In this document: positions 9,160 to 17,667 of the stretch, piece by piece
How the letters are laid out: the number at the start of each line of letters is the position of its first letter
Numbering within the stretch: position 1 is the first letter of the stretch
Source: DASVNK01 sp036383895
GTDB taxonomy: Bacteria; Verrucomicrobiota; Verrucomicrobiia; Limisphaerales; SXQI01
Length of the DNA: 64,000 nucleotides
Reading direction: 5' to 3'
Assembly: GCA_036383895.1 (NCBI GenBank)
Contig: DASVNK010000035.1
Location: forward strand, 1 to 64,000
Program-made: the position numbers and the translations under genes
Notes under the pieces: generated by a model
What the model was told of the DNA's origin: nothing
The model's input: only the letters and a program-made list of their open reading frames with translations
The model's database searches: none

Positions 9160-10176
9160 TCAGGCGGTTTTTTTCGGGGCGGGGCCTGTGCTTTCGCGGA
9201 CGAGGAGGTCGGTGGGCAAGCGTTTGGTTTCGACAGCTTCGCGTTTGAGGAGGTGGCGCATGGATTCCATGAGGGCCGAGCCGACGCGGAATTTGGGGAG
9301 GTGAACGGTGGTGAGCGGAATCGAAAAGTGCTCGCAGAGAAGAATGTTGCCGAAGCCGACGATGGACATTTCTTCGGGAATTTTGACGCCTTGTTTCATG
9401 AGGACGCTGGCTGCGCCGACGGCGACGAGATCGTTGCAAGCCTGGATGGCGGTGGGGCGAATGCCTTCGTTGAGCATTTGCAGCGCGGCGGTTTCACCTT
9501 CCTCGATGGAGCCGCCGGCGCTGAAGATGAGGCCTTCGTCGACTTCGATTTGGGCTTCGCGCAAGGCGCGGCGGTAGCCATCGAGACGTTCCTGGTTCCA
9601 AGGCGCGACGCTCGGGCCGGCGAAGTATGCGATCTTGCGGTGGCCGAGAGAGAGGAGATGTTGCGTGGCGGAATAGGCGCCGAGGAGATCCTCGGTTTCC
9701 ACGTTCGGAAATTGCGCGCAGAACGGAGCGCGGTGGCCCCAAATGACGACCGGAGTTTTGGCCTCCACCAATTCGCGATAGACCGGAGCGGCGGGAGTAA
9801 GCCGATAGACCGGCACGATGATCAATCCATCCACGCGACGGGAGAGGCGACGAATCACGGCTTCTTCGCGGGCGGGATCGTTTAAGGTATGGGCGAGGAT
9901 GACTTCGTAACCGAGTTCGTAGGATTGCTCCTCGATCGCGACGATGGCACGGGCAAACAGTGGATTCGTGACGGTGGAAATGACCAGGCCGATGGTGCGG
10001 GTGGTGCGGGTGCGCAAGCCTTGCGCGAGTGAATCGGGCACGTAACCCATTTCCGCGGCGAGCACCTTGACGCGGGCTTTGGTGGCCGGTGAAATATCGG
10101 GTGCGTCGCGCAAGACCTTGGAGACGGTCATGACTGAGACCCCGGCGCGCTCCGCTATGTCTTTAAGGCGAACCAT
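9160..10176 (-). CDS. LacI-family transcriptional regulator
   Basis: 338 residues with the classical layout. Residues 1-55 hold the helix-turn-helix and hinge (LKDIAERAGVSVMTVSKVL, then GYVPDSLAQGLRTRTT), and residues ~60-330 form a periplasmic-binding-protein-like effector domain (TIGLVISTVTNPLFARAI, DGLIIVPVYRL, ACNDLVAVGAASVLMKQG). The ATG at 10176 is one base beyond the stop of nadK, so it is probably cotranscribed with nadK and tlyA. The ligand cannot be read from sequence, and no sugar-catabolic gene is adjacent. The nearest downstream target on the same strand is the DUF1501 operon, separated by a gap with palindromes; control of that operon is possible but speculative. Confidence 0.92.
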   Translation of the reverse strand: MVRLKDIAERAGVSVMTVSKVLRDAPDISPATKARVKVLAAEMGYVPDSLAQGLRTRTTRTIGLVISTVTNPLFARAIVAIEEQSYELGYEVILAHTLNDPAREEAVIRRLSRRVDGLIIVPVYRLTPAAPVYRELVEAKTPVVIWGHRAPFCAQFPNVETEDLLGAYSATQHLLSLGHRKIAYFAGPSVAPWNQERLDGYRRALREAQIEVDEGLIFSAGGSIEEGETAALQMLNEGIRPTAIQACNDLVAVGAASVLMKQGVKIPEEMSIVGFGNILLCEHFSIPLTTVHLPKFRVGSALMESMRHLLKREAVETKRLPTDLLVRESTGPAPKKTA

Positions 10177-10177
10177 G

Positions 10178-11101
10178 TCAGTTCACGTTGGAGCCGCGCC
10201 AGCCGAGTTTCTGCCGGAGCGTTTGGAAAAACGAACTGTTCGGCAGGCGGACGAGGCGAACGGATTTGTCGCTCTTCCGCACACAGATTTCGTTTCCGAA
10301 AAAGACGGGCACCTGCACCTGGCCATCCGCGGTGAGGAAAATCTCGACTTTTTGCGACTGCACCTTCACGCAGAGCTCGGAATCGTTACTAACGATTACG
10401 GAGCGATTGGAAAGCGTGTGCGGGCAGATGGGGGTGAGGGTCAACACGGCGGCATCCGGACTGACAATGGCACCCCCGGCGGCGAGTGAATAGGCGGTGG
10501 AACCGGTGGGAGAAGAGATGATCAAACCATCAGCGCGATAATTCGTGAGCGCGTGACCGTTCACCTGCACTTCGAGTTCGATGAGGCGCGAGGTTGCACC
10601 GCGGCTGATGACGAAATCGTTGAGCGCGAGTTGGAAAAGATCGTCCTGGGCGATGTTGCCGCTGGCTTCGAGCAACGGACGTTCCTCGATGGTGAAGTCG
10701 CCTTGCCAGATGGCGGGCAATTGCTCGGTAACGCTGGCGCTGGCGATTTCGGTGAGGAACCCGAGGCTGCCGATATTCACGCCGAGAATCGGGGTTGGCA
10801 AACCGGCGACAGATCGCGCGGCGGAAAGCATCGTGCCATCGCCACCGAAGACGAGGAGTAAGTCCACTTCACGGGCGAGCGAGGTGACATCGGGAAACGT
10901 TGTGACGCTGAGATCGGCGAGGCGCGAGGTTCCGCTATCCGCCAGCACGGCGCGGCCTTCCTTTTCGATGGCGCGCGCGACGCGGCGGATCAATTGCCGC
11001 GAGGCAATTTTCTCCGGGTTCGCGAGCAGGCCGACGCGCTTCACGGTGGTGCCTCGCGCGCGGCTCTTGTTGCGTTCGATTGGTTCAGCGGCTTTTCTCA
11101 A
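10178..11101 (-). CDS. nadK: NAD kinase
   Basis: ATP-dependent NAD kinase, making NADP in the cytoplasm. The signature GGDGT is at residues 86-90 (LLLVFGGDGTMLSAAR), followed by GVNIGSLGFLTE, the LNDFVISRG motif and the SPTGSTAYSLAAGG substrate/oligomer segment. Length (307 with ATG at 11101) matches the family but has a 19-residue extension. A GTG at 11044 would start the protein at VKRVGLLANPEK, where many homologues begin, and would avoid the 17-base overlap with tlyA. Both starts are possible. It sits between tlyA and a lacI-type gene; a tlyA-nadK neighbourhood is common in bacteria. Confidence 0.95.
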   Translation of the reverse strand: MRKAAEPIERNKSRARGTTVKRVGLLANPEKIASRQLIRRVARAIEKEGRAVLADSGTSRLADLSVTTFPDVTSLAREVDLLLVFGGDGTMLSAARSVAGLPTPILGVNIGSLGFLTEIASASVTEQLPAIWQGDFTIEERPLLEASGNIAQDDLFQLALNDFVISRGATSRLIELEVQVNGHALTNYRADGLIISSPTGSTAYSLAAGGAIVSPDAAVLTLTPICPHTLSNRSVIVSNDSELCVKVQSQKVEIFLTADGQVQVPVFFGNEICVRKSDKSVRLVRLPNSSFFQTLRQKLGWRGSNVN

Positions 11102-11843
11102 GAAGCAGTAGAAATTCCTTGTTCCCGGCCGGCCCGAGCAACGGCGATTCCGTTACTCCTTTCCAATCCACTTCCGCCATGTTGGCGATGAACGCGCGCA
11201 GTTCGGCGAGAACGCGCTCGTGTATGGCGGGGTCTGTGATCACTCCTTCACCCTTGTCGACCTCTGCTTTGCCGGCCTCGAATTGTGGTTTGACCAGCGC
11301 GACGAGTTTACCGGCTGGCCGCAACAAAGCAACTGCGGCGGGGAGAAGTTTCTGGAGCGAAATAAAGGAGCAATCGATAACGATGACATCTGCCGACGCG
11401 AAGGGCTGCGGACCGAAGTGGGAGAAGGAAGCGGGGGTGAGTTCGCGCGCATTGGTTTTTTCCATCACGACGACGCGCGGGTCCTGGCGCAATTTCCAGG
11501 CGAGCTGGCCATGGCCGACATCCACGGCGTAAACGCGCGCCGCGCCGTGTTGCAGCAGGCAATCGGTAAACCCGCCGGTCGATGCCCCGAGATCGATGGC
11601 GGTGAGGCCTTCCATCGCGAGATGAAAATGGTTCAGCGCATGTTCGAGCTTGTGACCGCCGCGGCTGACGAATTTGTCGGGTCTGTCGAGCGTCACCTGG
11701 TCGCCATCGCGAACGTTGTCGCTGGCCTTGGCCGCGCGCTGGCCGTTTACTTTTACCGCGCCGGCGAGGATGGCGCGCTTGGCCTTCTCGCGGCTTTCGC
11801 ACATGCCGCGATCCACCAGCGCCTGGTCCAGCCGAATCTTCAC
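11085..11843 (-). CDS. tlyA: TlyA-family RNA methyltransferase
   Basis: 252 residues from a GTG at 11843, chosen because the protein then begins KIRLDQALVDRGMCESREKA, the usual start of the S4 RNA-binding domain (residues ~1-62). The rest is an FtsJ-like Rossmann methyltransferase with AIDLGASTGGFTDCLLQHG for S-adenosylmethionine binding, then VDCS-like IVIDCSFISLQKLLPA and LVALVKPQFEAGK. TlyA proteins 2'-O-methylate rRNA; some members were named as haemolysins. The frame upstream of the GTG is only the antisense-phase shadow of the glycosyltransferase gene. The gene lies 85 bases downstream of that gene and overlaps nadK by 17 bases if nadK starts at 11101. Confidence 0.92.
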   Translation of the reverse strand: MKIRLDQALVDRGMCESREKAKRAILAGAVKVNGQRAAKASDNVRDGDQVTLDRPDKFVSRGGHKLEHALNHFHLAMEGLTAIDLGASTGGFTDCLLQHGAARVYAVDVGHGQLAWKLRQDPRVVVMEKTNARELTPASFSHFGPQPFASADVIVIDCSFISLQKLLPAAVALLRPAGKLVALVKPQFEAGKAEVDKGEGVITDPAIHERVLAELRAFIANMAEVDWKGVTESPLLGPAGNKEFLLLLEKSR

Positions 11844-11928
11844 GGGCGAAAGATTAAACGAGAGCGCAAGCGGCGTGAATTCCGAAGGGGCCGTTAGAAG
11901 CGAAGAGAGGACGAACGGAAGAATGGCT

Positions 11929-12762
11929 CTACGCTGGTTGACGCGAGGTCGACAAGCGGCGCCAGTTTTGAGGAATGCCTTCGCTGCCGCGGATGTAGCC
12001 CCGCCAGAGGTCGGCCAGCCAGCGGGCCTCGACTCCGCTGCGCAATCCACGCAGTCCCCAGCGCGCGAGAAGCAGCAGGCCGATGGGACCGTATTGCCGG
12101 GCGATGATTCCCATGGAGCGGGTGCGACCCGGGCGGGTCCACATCGCTTTGAGTTCGAAGTCAACCTTAGGATGGCGCGAGCCGACCAGCGGGACGTGAC
12201 AGATTTTCGCGCCGCGCCGGCGGGCATCGATGAGGAAGAGATTCTCTTCGCCGCTGGGCAGTGGCGTTCCAACACCGATCCATTCGGCGAAGCGAATGCC
12301 CGTGCGGTCGATGAACGATTTTCTGCAGGTGATCTCGATGGAACAGACTTGCAGTAGTTGTAGGGATGAGAGTTCGTCCTTGAAGCGGTAATCGCGGAAC
12401 AGCTCTTCGGATTTTGTATCCTGAATGCGCAACGTGTTCACGTCGGCCGGCGAATCTTCGATGGCTTTTCTGATCCGATCGAGGTTCACGAGTTTTGTAT
12501 CGTCGTCCATGAACCAGATCACATCGGTGGTGAAATTCTCGATACCAACGTTGCGGCTGGCACTGATTCCGCGGGTTCGAGATTCAATCACTCGGCAGTT
12601 CGCTGGCAGTTTTCCGGCGAGGTCCGGGAGCGGTTTGTCGCGAAGCTGGCAGATGAACAGAACTTCATCGAACTGCGCGAGAGCTAGACGGTTCTCATCG
12701 AGAAAGCGCAAGATGCGCAGTTCCTCAGTGATTAGAGTCGAAACTGCGAGAGTCCAAGTCAT
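11929..12762 (-). CDS. Family 2-like glycosyltransferase
   Basis: 277 residues, ATG at 12762. A GT-A fold is indicated by RGISASRNVGIENFTTDVIWF followed by the metal-binding MDDDTK motif, and a later GEENLFLIDARRRGA segment typical of the acceptor half. The C-terminal part (GIIARQYGPIGLLLLARWG) is hydrophobic and basic and may touch the membrane. The gene starts 5 bases after the wbpI-like gene and is the last recognisable polysaccharide gene of the operon. Sugar donor and acceptor cannot be assigned from sequence. Confidence 0.85.
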   Translation of the reverse strand: MTWTLAVSTLITEELRILRFLDENRLALAQFDEVLFICQLRDKPLPDLAGKLPANCRVIESRTRGISASRNVGIENFTTDVIWFMDDDTKLVNLDRIRKAIEDSPADVNTLRIQDTKSEELFRDYRFKDELSSLQLLQVCSIEITCRKSFIDRTGIRFAEWIGVGTPLPSGEENLFLIDARRRGAKICHVPLVGSRHPKVDFELKAMWTRPGRTRSMGIIARQYGPIGLLLLARWGLRGLRSGVEARWLADLWRGYIRGSEGIPQNWRRLSTSRQPA

Positions 12763-12767
12763 CGAGC

Positions 12768-13817
12768 TTAGAGGAGGTCGACGCAGCGCGCCGCAGTCTT
12801 GCCGTCGCCGTAGATTTGCGGATGATTTGCTGGCGGGCGAAAAGATTTCGCGGCAGCGACGATCTGTTCGCTGCTTGCACCTACGAGGATGTTCCAGCCG
12901 ACATCGACGGTTTCAACCCATTCGGTTTGGTCGCGCAACGTCACGCATGGGACTTCCAGCCAGTAGGCTTCTTTCTGGAGCCCACCCGAATCGGTGAGGA
13001 TGAGGCGCGCGTTGGCGGAAGCGGCAATCATTTCGAAGTAACTGAGCGGATCGACCATTTGGATGTGCGGCTTCAAGGTGTGGCCTGAGGCGGCGATCAC
13101 TTTGCGCGCGCGAGGATGGACCGGGAAGAGGATTGGTTCGGAGATCGAGTTGAGCGCATGAACGATCGCTGCGAGACGGCGAGGGTCGTCGGTATTTTCC
13201 GCGCGGTGCAAAGTTAGGAGAAGATAATTCTTTGGATTTAGCTTCTGCTCCTGCAGCACGCGGGAACCGTTTTGTTGGACTTTCGCCTTTGCCCAGAGAA
13301 GGACATCTAACATGACGTCACCAACGATGTGGACGTTTTCGCGAACACCTTCCGCAGCCAGATTTTTAACCGCGACATCGCTGGGGCAAAAAAGACGTGA
13401 GGAGATATGGTCCGTGAGCACGCGATTGATCTCTTCGGGCATCTGCCGGTTGAAGCTGCGAAGGCCGGCCTCGACGTGAGCGATGGGGATGTGAAGCTTC
13501 GAAGCGGCGAGTGCGCCAGCCAAAGTGGAATTGGTATCTCCGTAGACCAGGACCCAATCAGGCTTTTCGCGCACGAGAACTTTCTCGATACCATCCAGCA
13601 TTGCTCCGGTTTGGGCGCCGTGAGAGCCGGAACCGACTTCGAGATTTACCTCCGCGTCCGGGATTTCAAGTCCTTCGAAAAAGATGCCGGACATCTTATA
13701 ATCATAATGCTGCCCGGTATGCACCAGCACCTCCTGGTGCTTGGCACGAAGAACTTTGCTGACGGCAGCAGCTTTCACAAACTGCGGCCTGGCACCGACA
13801 ATGGTAACAACTTTCAT
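12768..13817 (-). CDS. wbpI: Non-hydrolysing UDP-GlcNAc 2-epimerase family, probably WbpI-type
   Basis: 349 residues with family landmarks: start MKVVTIVGARPQFVKAAAV, VHTGQHYDYKMSG, VYGDTNSTLAGALAA, HVEAGLRSFNRQMPEEINR, LTLHRAENTD and LTDSGGLQKEA. WecB/MnaA makes UDP-ManNAc; WbpI instead epimerises UDP-2,3-diacetamido-2,3-dideoxyglucuronate to UDP-ManNAc3NAcA. The WbpI assignment rests on context: wbpA, wbpB, wbpD and wbpE homologues lie in the same operon. From sequence alone WecB cannot be excluded. It is separated from the following glycosyltransferase gene by 5 bases and from the preceding one by 27. Confidence 0.88.
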   Translation of the reverse strand: MKVVTIVGARPQFVKAAAVSKVLRAKHQEVLVHTGQHYDYKMSGIFFEGLEIPDAEVNLEVGSGSHGAQTGAMLDGIEKVLVREKPDWVLVYGDTNSTLAGALAASKLHIPIAHVEAGLRSFNRQMPEEINRVLTDHISSRLFCPSDVAVKNLAAEGVRENVHIVGDVMLDVLLWAKAKVQQNGSRVLQEQKLNPKNYLLLTLHRAENTDDPRRLAAIVHALNSISEPILFPVHPRARKVIAASGHTLKPHIQMVDPLSYFEMIAASANARLILTDSGGLQKEAYWLEVPCVTLRDQTEWVETVDVGWNILVGASSEQIVAAAKSFRPPANHPQIYGDGKTAARCVDLL

Positions 13818-13844
13818 TGAAAATTTATTGAGGAATGGAGGAAT

Positions 13845-14924
13845 CTAACGACCATTTTTCTTCCATACGACGGCGCGCTGTAAGAGATCGTAGCGGAGAC
13901 GTGCCTTTTCGGATTCGCTAGCAAACTTGACCTGCTCCCATGGAATGCGTCGCTTATAGTTAGCGAGCACGAAGCTTCTAATCTTCTCTTTGTCGCGAAC
14001 GATGTTATCCTCGGTGTTGCTAATCTCGCAGATAAAATCAAAACCGTTGGAGAAATCCGTATCTTTGTAGGCGATAATGGTGGGCAATCCGGCGGCCATA
14101 TAACTACGCACCTTAAGGATAGAAGCTTCCTTCATGCCCATCCTATGAAAAGCCAAAGTTCCGACACCGATGTTGCCGCTCAACAGGAGCCTGTCAGCTT
14201 CCGCTGCGGGAAGACGGCCGTGAATTTTTAAGTTCGCAGGAGTTTGTTGGCGCAACTCATCGGAAAGGTCACCGATGAAACTGAAATCCCATTCCGGGAA
14301 AAGTCGCGCCATGGCGACGAACTTATCTTTACCGTGCCAGGCGTATTCGCCAGTCGCTGAGAAGACGATGTGCGGTTTCTCCGTACTCGCGGGCGGGACC
14401 TGGACTGCATTCAGGATACCGTTTGATATAACTGCGAATTCTTTATCCTTCGGGATGCACGCGGTGAGATCGTTGGTTACGCAAGCATAGCCCGACGGAA
14501 ACTTGCGCCAATGACCTGCGGTGAGCGTGGCGTAAACGCGCCGTGGCAGCGACATGGTCAGCTTGAATTCCGCGCGCTCGTCGCTGTTTACCTCCGCCAC
14601 GGTTGCGATGGAGGACATTAGCTTCCGGTAGCATGGATGCCAGAGTTCGCGACGCAGATACGCTGCGGTTATACCTTCAACGCGCATTTTGTCGATCAGC
14701 GCGGCGAGCTGGCGCTCCTTCGCGAACCATCCACCTCCGTTGAGAGGAAGGTGAACATGGTCAGGAAGCTGATCGGTGCCTTTTCCGCTGAAGGAGAAGA
14801 TTTTTGCGCGCGCACCCAGCTTGCGCAGCTCCGCTGCTTGCATCAGCGCCTTGCGCCAAATGCTACTGGTGTTTTCATAAGCGCTCGGAATGAGAAATCC
14901 GACCGACAACTCAGGCTGTAGCAT
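13845..14924 (-). CDS. Glycosyltransferase, GT-B fold (family 1/4-like)
   Basis: 359 residues if started at the ATG at 14924 (MLQPELSVGFLIPSAYENT), which overlaps the upstream stop by 14 bases; the longer frame to 14999 only reads into the previous gene. The N-terminal half has ALMQAAELRKLGARAKIFSF, typical of the acceptor domain. The C-terminal half has IVFSATGEYAWHGKDKFVAM, KIHGRLPAAEADRLL and EASILKVRSYMAAGLPTII, typical of the nucleotide-sugar donor domain. It lies between the Wzy-like and WbpI-like genes and probably adds one sugar to the repeat unit. Donor unknown. Confidence 0.83.
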   Translation of the reverse strand: MLQPELSVGFLIPSAYENTSSIWRKALMQAAELRKLGARAKIFSFSGKGTDQLPDHVHLPLNGGGWFAKERQLAALIDKMRVEGITAAYLRRELWHPCYRKLMSSIATVAEVNSDERAEFKLTMSLPRRVYATLTAGHWRKFPSGYACVTNDLTACIPKDKEFAVISNGILNAVQVPPASTEKPHIVFSATGEYAWHGKDKFVAMARLFPEWDFSFIGDLSDELRQQTPANLKIHGRLPAAEADRLLLSGNIGVGTLAFHRMGMKEASILKVRSYMAAGLPTIIAYKDTDFSNGFDFICEISNTEDNIVRDKEKIRSFVLANYKRRIPWEQVKFASESEKARLRYDLLQRAVVWKKNGR

Positions 14925-16248
14925 TGCTAGGAAGTAACGGGACCCCTGCCTCGGTTTGTGGCGGTGTGTTTGAAGCGGCGATTCCGCGGCAGAGCGCATA
15001 GAAGACTAGCGATCCCAAAAGAAAGCCGTTCTCGAAAGCACCGAGGAGATTAATGGATAAGATGCTGATAAAGCCGAAGCCGGAGCAGCAGATCGCGACG
15101 AGCCGATGGCTCGGTTCGAGCTCGATCAGAAAGTAATCAAACAGGAGAATCAACGCGAGACAAAGCAGGACGACAAACAAAACGCCCGCAAACCCTGCGC
15201 CTGTGAAGCCGACCGCGAGGAAGTGGGCGTTCGCGCCGTAAGGTTTGCCGGTGGCGTGATGTGCCACGTCGTAAATAGCGTAATCCCACGCTGGAGCCTG
15301 GACGTGGTATATATACAAAGATTGTAGCAGACCCCGGAATGGAAGTGCGTCAGGCACGACTTCATAATAGAAGATCGGGGTAAAGGCCGGGACGAGAAAC
15401 ACGCGCGCGAACAACTCGCCCGCAGCAACTCCGACCGTGGAGTTCAGGGTGGCGTGGAAGATAGCGGTGCCACCAATTACAAATAGTACGGCAAGAATGG
15501 AAACGACAATCGCGGCAGAGTAGCCTTTTAGCTTCCAAACGCCGAGCGCCAGGACCGGCGCGGCGATTGCGACCAACAAGTAGCTTTTGTGGGCGAGAAT
15601 ACCAGCCACCATGAGAGGTGGGATGCTTTGAAGGACGAGCAACGCCAGATAAAGGACGTTCTTTGTTTTATAGAAGAGGTAGGCGAGAAGAATCAGAATG
15701 AGCGGGCTGATGTTAAAGGAGAGCTTCTTCGCGGTGAAAGTTCCTTCGCCGACCCGACCGGAGACATCCTCTTCGATGAGTTTTCTATACTGGTAGTATT
15801 GCCCTGAGCCGCCGGTTTCCTTGTAAGCCGCGAAAGGGTTCTCCAGCTTCCCAGCCTTGCCGAGCCAGATCGTTAGAAAGCCCGTGATGAACAACGAAGC
15901 AGCGACGACGATTGCCTTCACTTCGAAGCCAGTGGGGATGATACGAAAGGCTGTTCGGTGCGGCGCCTTTCTTTTAAACAGGTGAGCTTCCAATGCCAAA
16001 GCCGCAGTGGCACAGATGACAAAGATGAGGTTGGCGACAAGGGCACGGTAGAGAGCTACGTCGGAGTATTGGACCGCAGGCAAAGATTCCTGGAAAAAAC
16101 CGAACAAACTTACCCCCATGCAGCCGCACAAAGTAAATATGATCACGAAGGCGTTCATGAGCGTGATGCCGCGGGTCATCCTGAAGGCTGAGAAAATGAT
16201 CAAGGCGACGCAGGCGACGAAATGAAAAATGAGTAGCGCAGTCAGCAT
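14911..16248 (-). CDS. Wzy-like polysaccharide polymerase (multi-pass membrane protein)
   Basis: 445 residues with about ten to twelve hydrophobic segments, beginning MLTALLIFHFVACVALIIF, and one longer polar loop around residues 130-190 (ENPFAAYKETGGSGQYYQYRK). Another extracytoplasmic loop lies near residues 300-340 (YIYHVQAPAWDYAIYDVAHH). Wzy polymerases are poorly conserved in sequence and recognised by topology and context. Here the neighbours are a Wzx flippase 9 bases upstream and glycosyltransferases downstream, which fits. It could alternatively be an O-antigen ligase-like protein. I leave the symbol blank because sequence motifs alone do not decide. Confidence 0.7.
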   Translation of the reverse strand: MLTALLIFHFVACVALIIFSAFRMTRGITLMNAFVIIFTLCGCMGVSLFGFFQESLPAVQYSDVALYRALVANLIFVICATAALALEAHLFKRKAPHRTAFRIIPTGFEVKAIVVAASLFITGFLTIWLGKAGKLENPFAAYKETGGSGQYYQYRKLIEEDVSGRVGEGTFTAKKLSFNISPLILILLAYLFYKTKNVLYLALLVLQSIPPLMVAGILAHKSYLLVAIAAPVLALGVWKLKGYSAAIVVSILAVLFVIGGTAIFHATLNSTVGVAAGELFARVFLVPAFTPIFYYEVVPDALPFRGLLQSLYIYHVQAPAWDYAIYDVAHHATGKPYGANAHFLAVGFTGAGFAGVLFVVLLCLALILLFDYFLIELEPSHRLVAICCSGFGFISILSINLLGAFENGFLLGSLVFYALCRGIAASNTPPQTEAGVPLLPSNATA

Positions 16249-16257
16249 AGCACGCGT

Positions 16258-17655
16258 TTAAACAGAATCACTCCCCGCTATTGTCGTAGCAGCGCCTCGG
16301 GATTCTCCGTTTCGCGACAGCGAGACATACCAGAGCGAATAAATTGCGTAACAAACCGTCATGGTAAGTGCAGAAAACGCCACCGCGTAAAGCGGGTCGG
16401 GCGAATAGTACCGGGCACCGAACAAAGACCCACACAACAGCGCGAGCCGCAAAACGTCCAACACCAACTGCGTCTTCTGCCGACCGACAATATACACGAC
16501 GGAGGAGATCGGCGAAGTGTAAAGCTGCGCGGCAGCCTGCAAGCACAGCGCCGCCGCAAACAACCCTGCTGTTTCCCATGCCTTTCCAAAGACAAACGGG
16601 AATACGAATGGAGCAGCGAGACCTCCGAGCAGCACCGCCCCGGAAAGGGGCAACAACCGACGACGGGCCGACCTGGTCAGCACCATCAAAGATTTTTTGT
16701 CGTCCCGCCAGGCCGCCGAAGCTTCGGCGAGGTAGACTTGACCGACAGAAAGACCGATGACGTTAATTGGCACGCTGATGACTCGGAAGGCGAGACCGTA
16801 AAAGCCGGCAGCCTCCACGCTGTAAAGCCGCGCCAGCAGGATCGGAACGATGACTAATCCGGTCGCATTAAACAATGCTGCCCAACTTCCGTACAACGGA
16901 AACTCTTTGTAATCCTTCGCTGCGACCCATAAATCGCTCACTTTGGTTCGAACGTTCCCAGCGGCCTGGCGGCACGCCTGGTACATCGCGGTTGCGCCGG
17001 CTGATCCAGCCAGGATATTCCCAATCAAAAGGCCAATCGGCCCGGCGACGATCATTCCGAGAGCGATTGCACCTCCGGGATTGATTATTCCTTGGAGAAT
17101 GCGGCTCCGCCCGACAGCGGTGTAATTCTTGTTCGCGAGCGCGAAGTATTGAATCGCGTTATATGCGCCGATGCTGAAGGTGCCGAGCGCGACAAACCAC
17201 CAAAGATTGCGCATTTGCGGAGCGTCCAGCGAGCGGGAGAGATAACCTGACAGCGGAAGCAATGCGCCGAGCAATAAGACCGAAAACGCGCCGCCGACGA
17301 GTAACGCGAGATAGAGAAGATGAACCCGCTCGGCCTCCGTTTTGCCTTGAGTAATTGCCACGTCGTAGCGAAAGGAGCAAATGATCGAGGCGACGCTCAG
17401 GAAGGCCGCGAATACGGAAAGGCACCCGAAATCATCAGGGCTAAAAATTCGCGTGAGGACTGGCGAGGCAAGAACTGCGATCGCCTGAGCTAGAGCGGTG
17501 CTGGCGGAAAGACAGCCAATCGCCCGGTCGCCATCGCGTTTCGAGAACAACCCGCGGAACTGCGAGATTCTGTTCGCGAGCCCGTTCCTGGCTCTCGGCA
17601 ATTCGGTTGTTGTTGCGACGGGTGTCAGAAGCTTGTTGGAGTCGGCAGAATGCAA
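16258..17655 (-). CDS. wzx: Wzx-type polysaccharide flippase
   Basis: 465 residues with 12-14 hydrophobic segments in the MATE/MVF-like arrangement. Residues ~50-80 read ALAQAIAVLASPVLTRIFSP, the characteristic first helix region of polysaccharide transporters, followed by DDFGCLSVFAAFLSVASII. It should flip undecaprenyl-linked repeat units across the inner membrane. No ATG fits the N terminus; a TTG at 17655 is used here, 12 bases after the wbpE stop, and a later GTG (before ATTTELPRA) is another option. The start is therefore uncertain. It neighbours the Wzy-like gene, giving a Wzx/Wzy-dependent assembly set. Confidence 0.85.
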   Translation of the reverse strand: MHSADSNKLLTPVATTTELPRARNGLANRISQFRGLFSKRDGDRAIGCLSASTALAQAIAVLASPVLTRIFSPDDFGCLSVFAAFLSVASIICSFRYDVAITQGKTEAERVHLLYLALLVGGAFSVLLLGALLPLSGYLSRSLDAPQMRNLWWFVALGTFSIGAYNAIQYFALANKNYTAVGRSRILQGIINPGGAIALGMIVAGPIGLLIGNILAGSAGATAMYQACRQAAGNVRTKVSDLWVAAKDYKEFPLYGSWAALFNATGLVIVPILLARLYSVEAAGFYGLAFRVISVPINVIGLSVGQVYLAEASAAWRDDKKSLMVLTRSARRRLLPLSGAVLLGGLAAPFVFPFVFGKAWETAGLFAAALCLQAAAQLYTSPISSVVYIVGRQKTQLVLDVLRLALLCGSLFGARYYSPDPLYAVAFSALTMTVCYAIYSLWYVSLSRNGESRGAATTIAGSDSV

Positions 17656-17667
17656 TGAACGAACGTC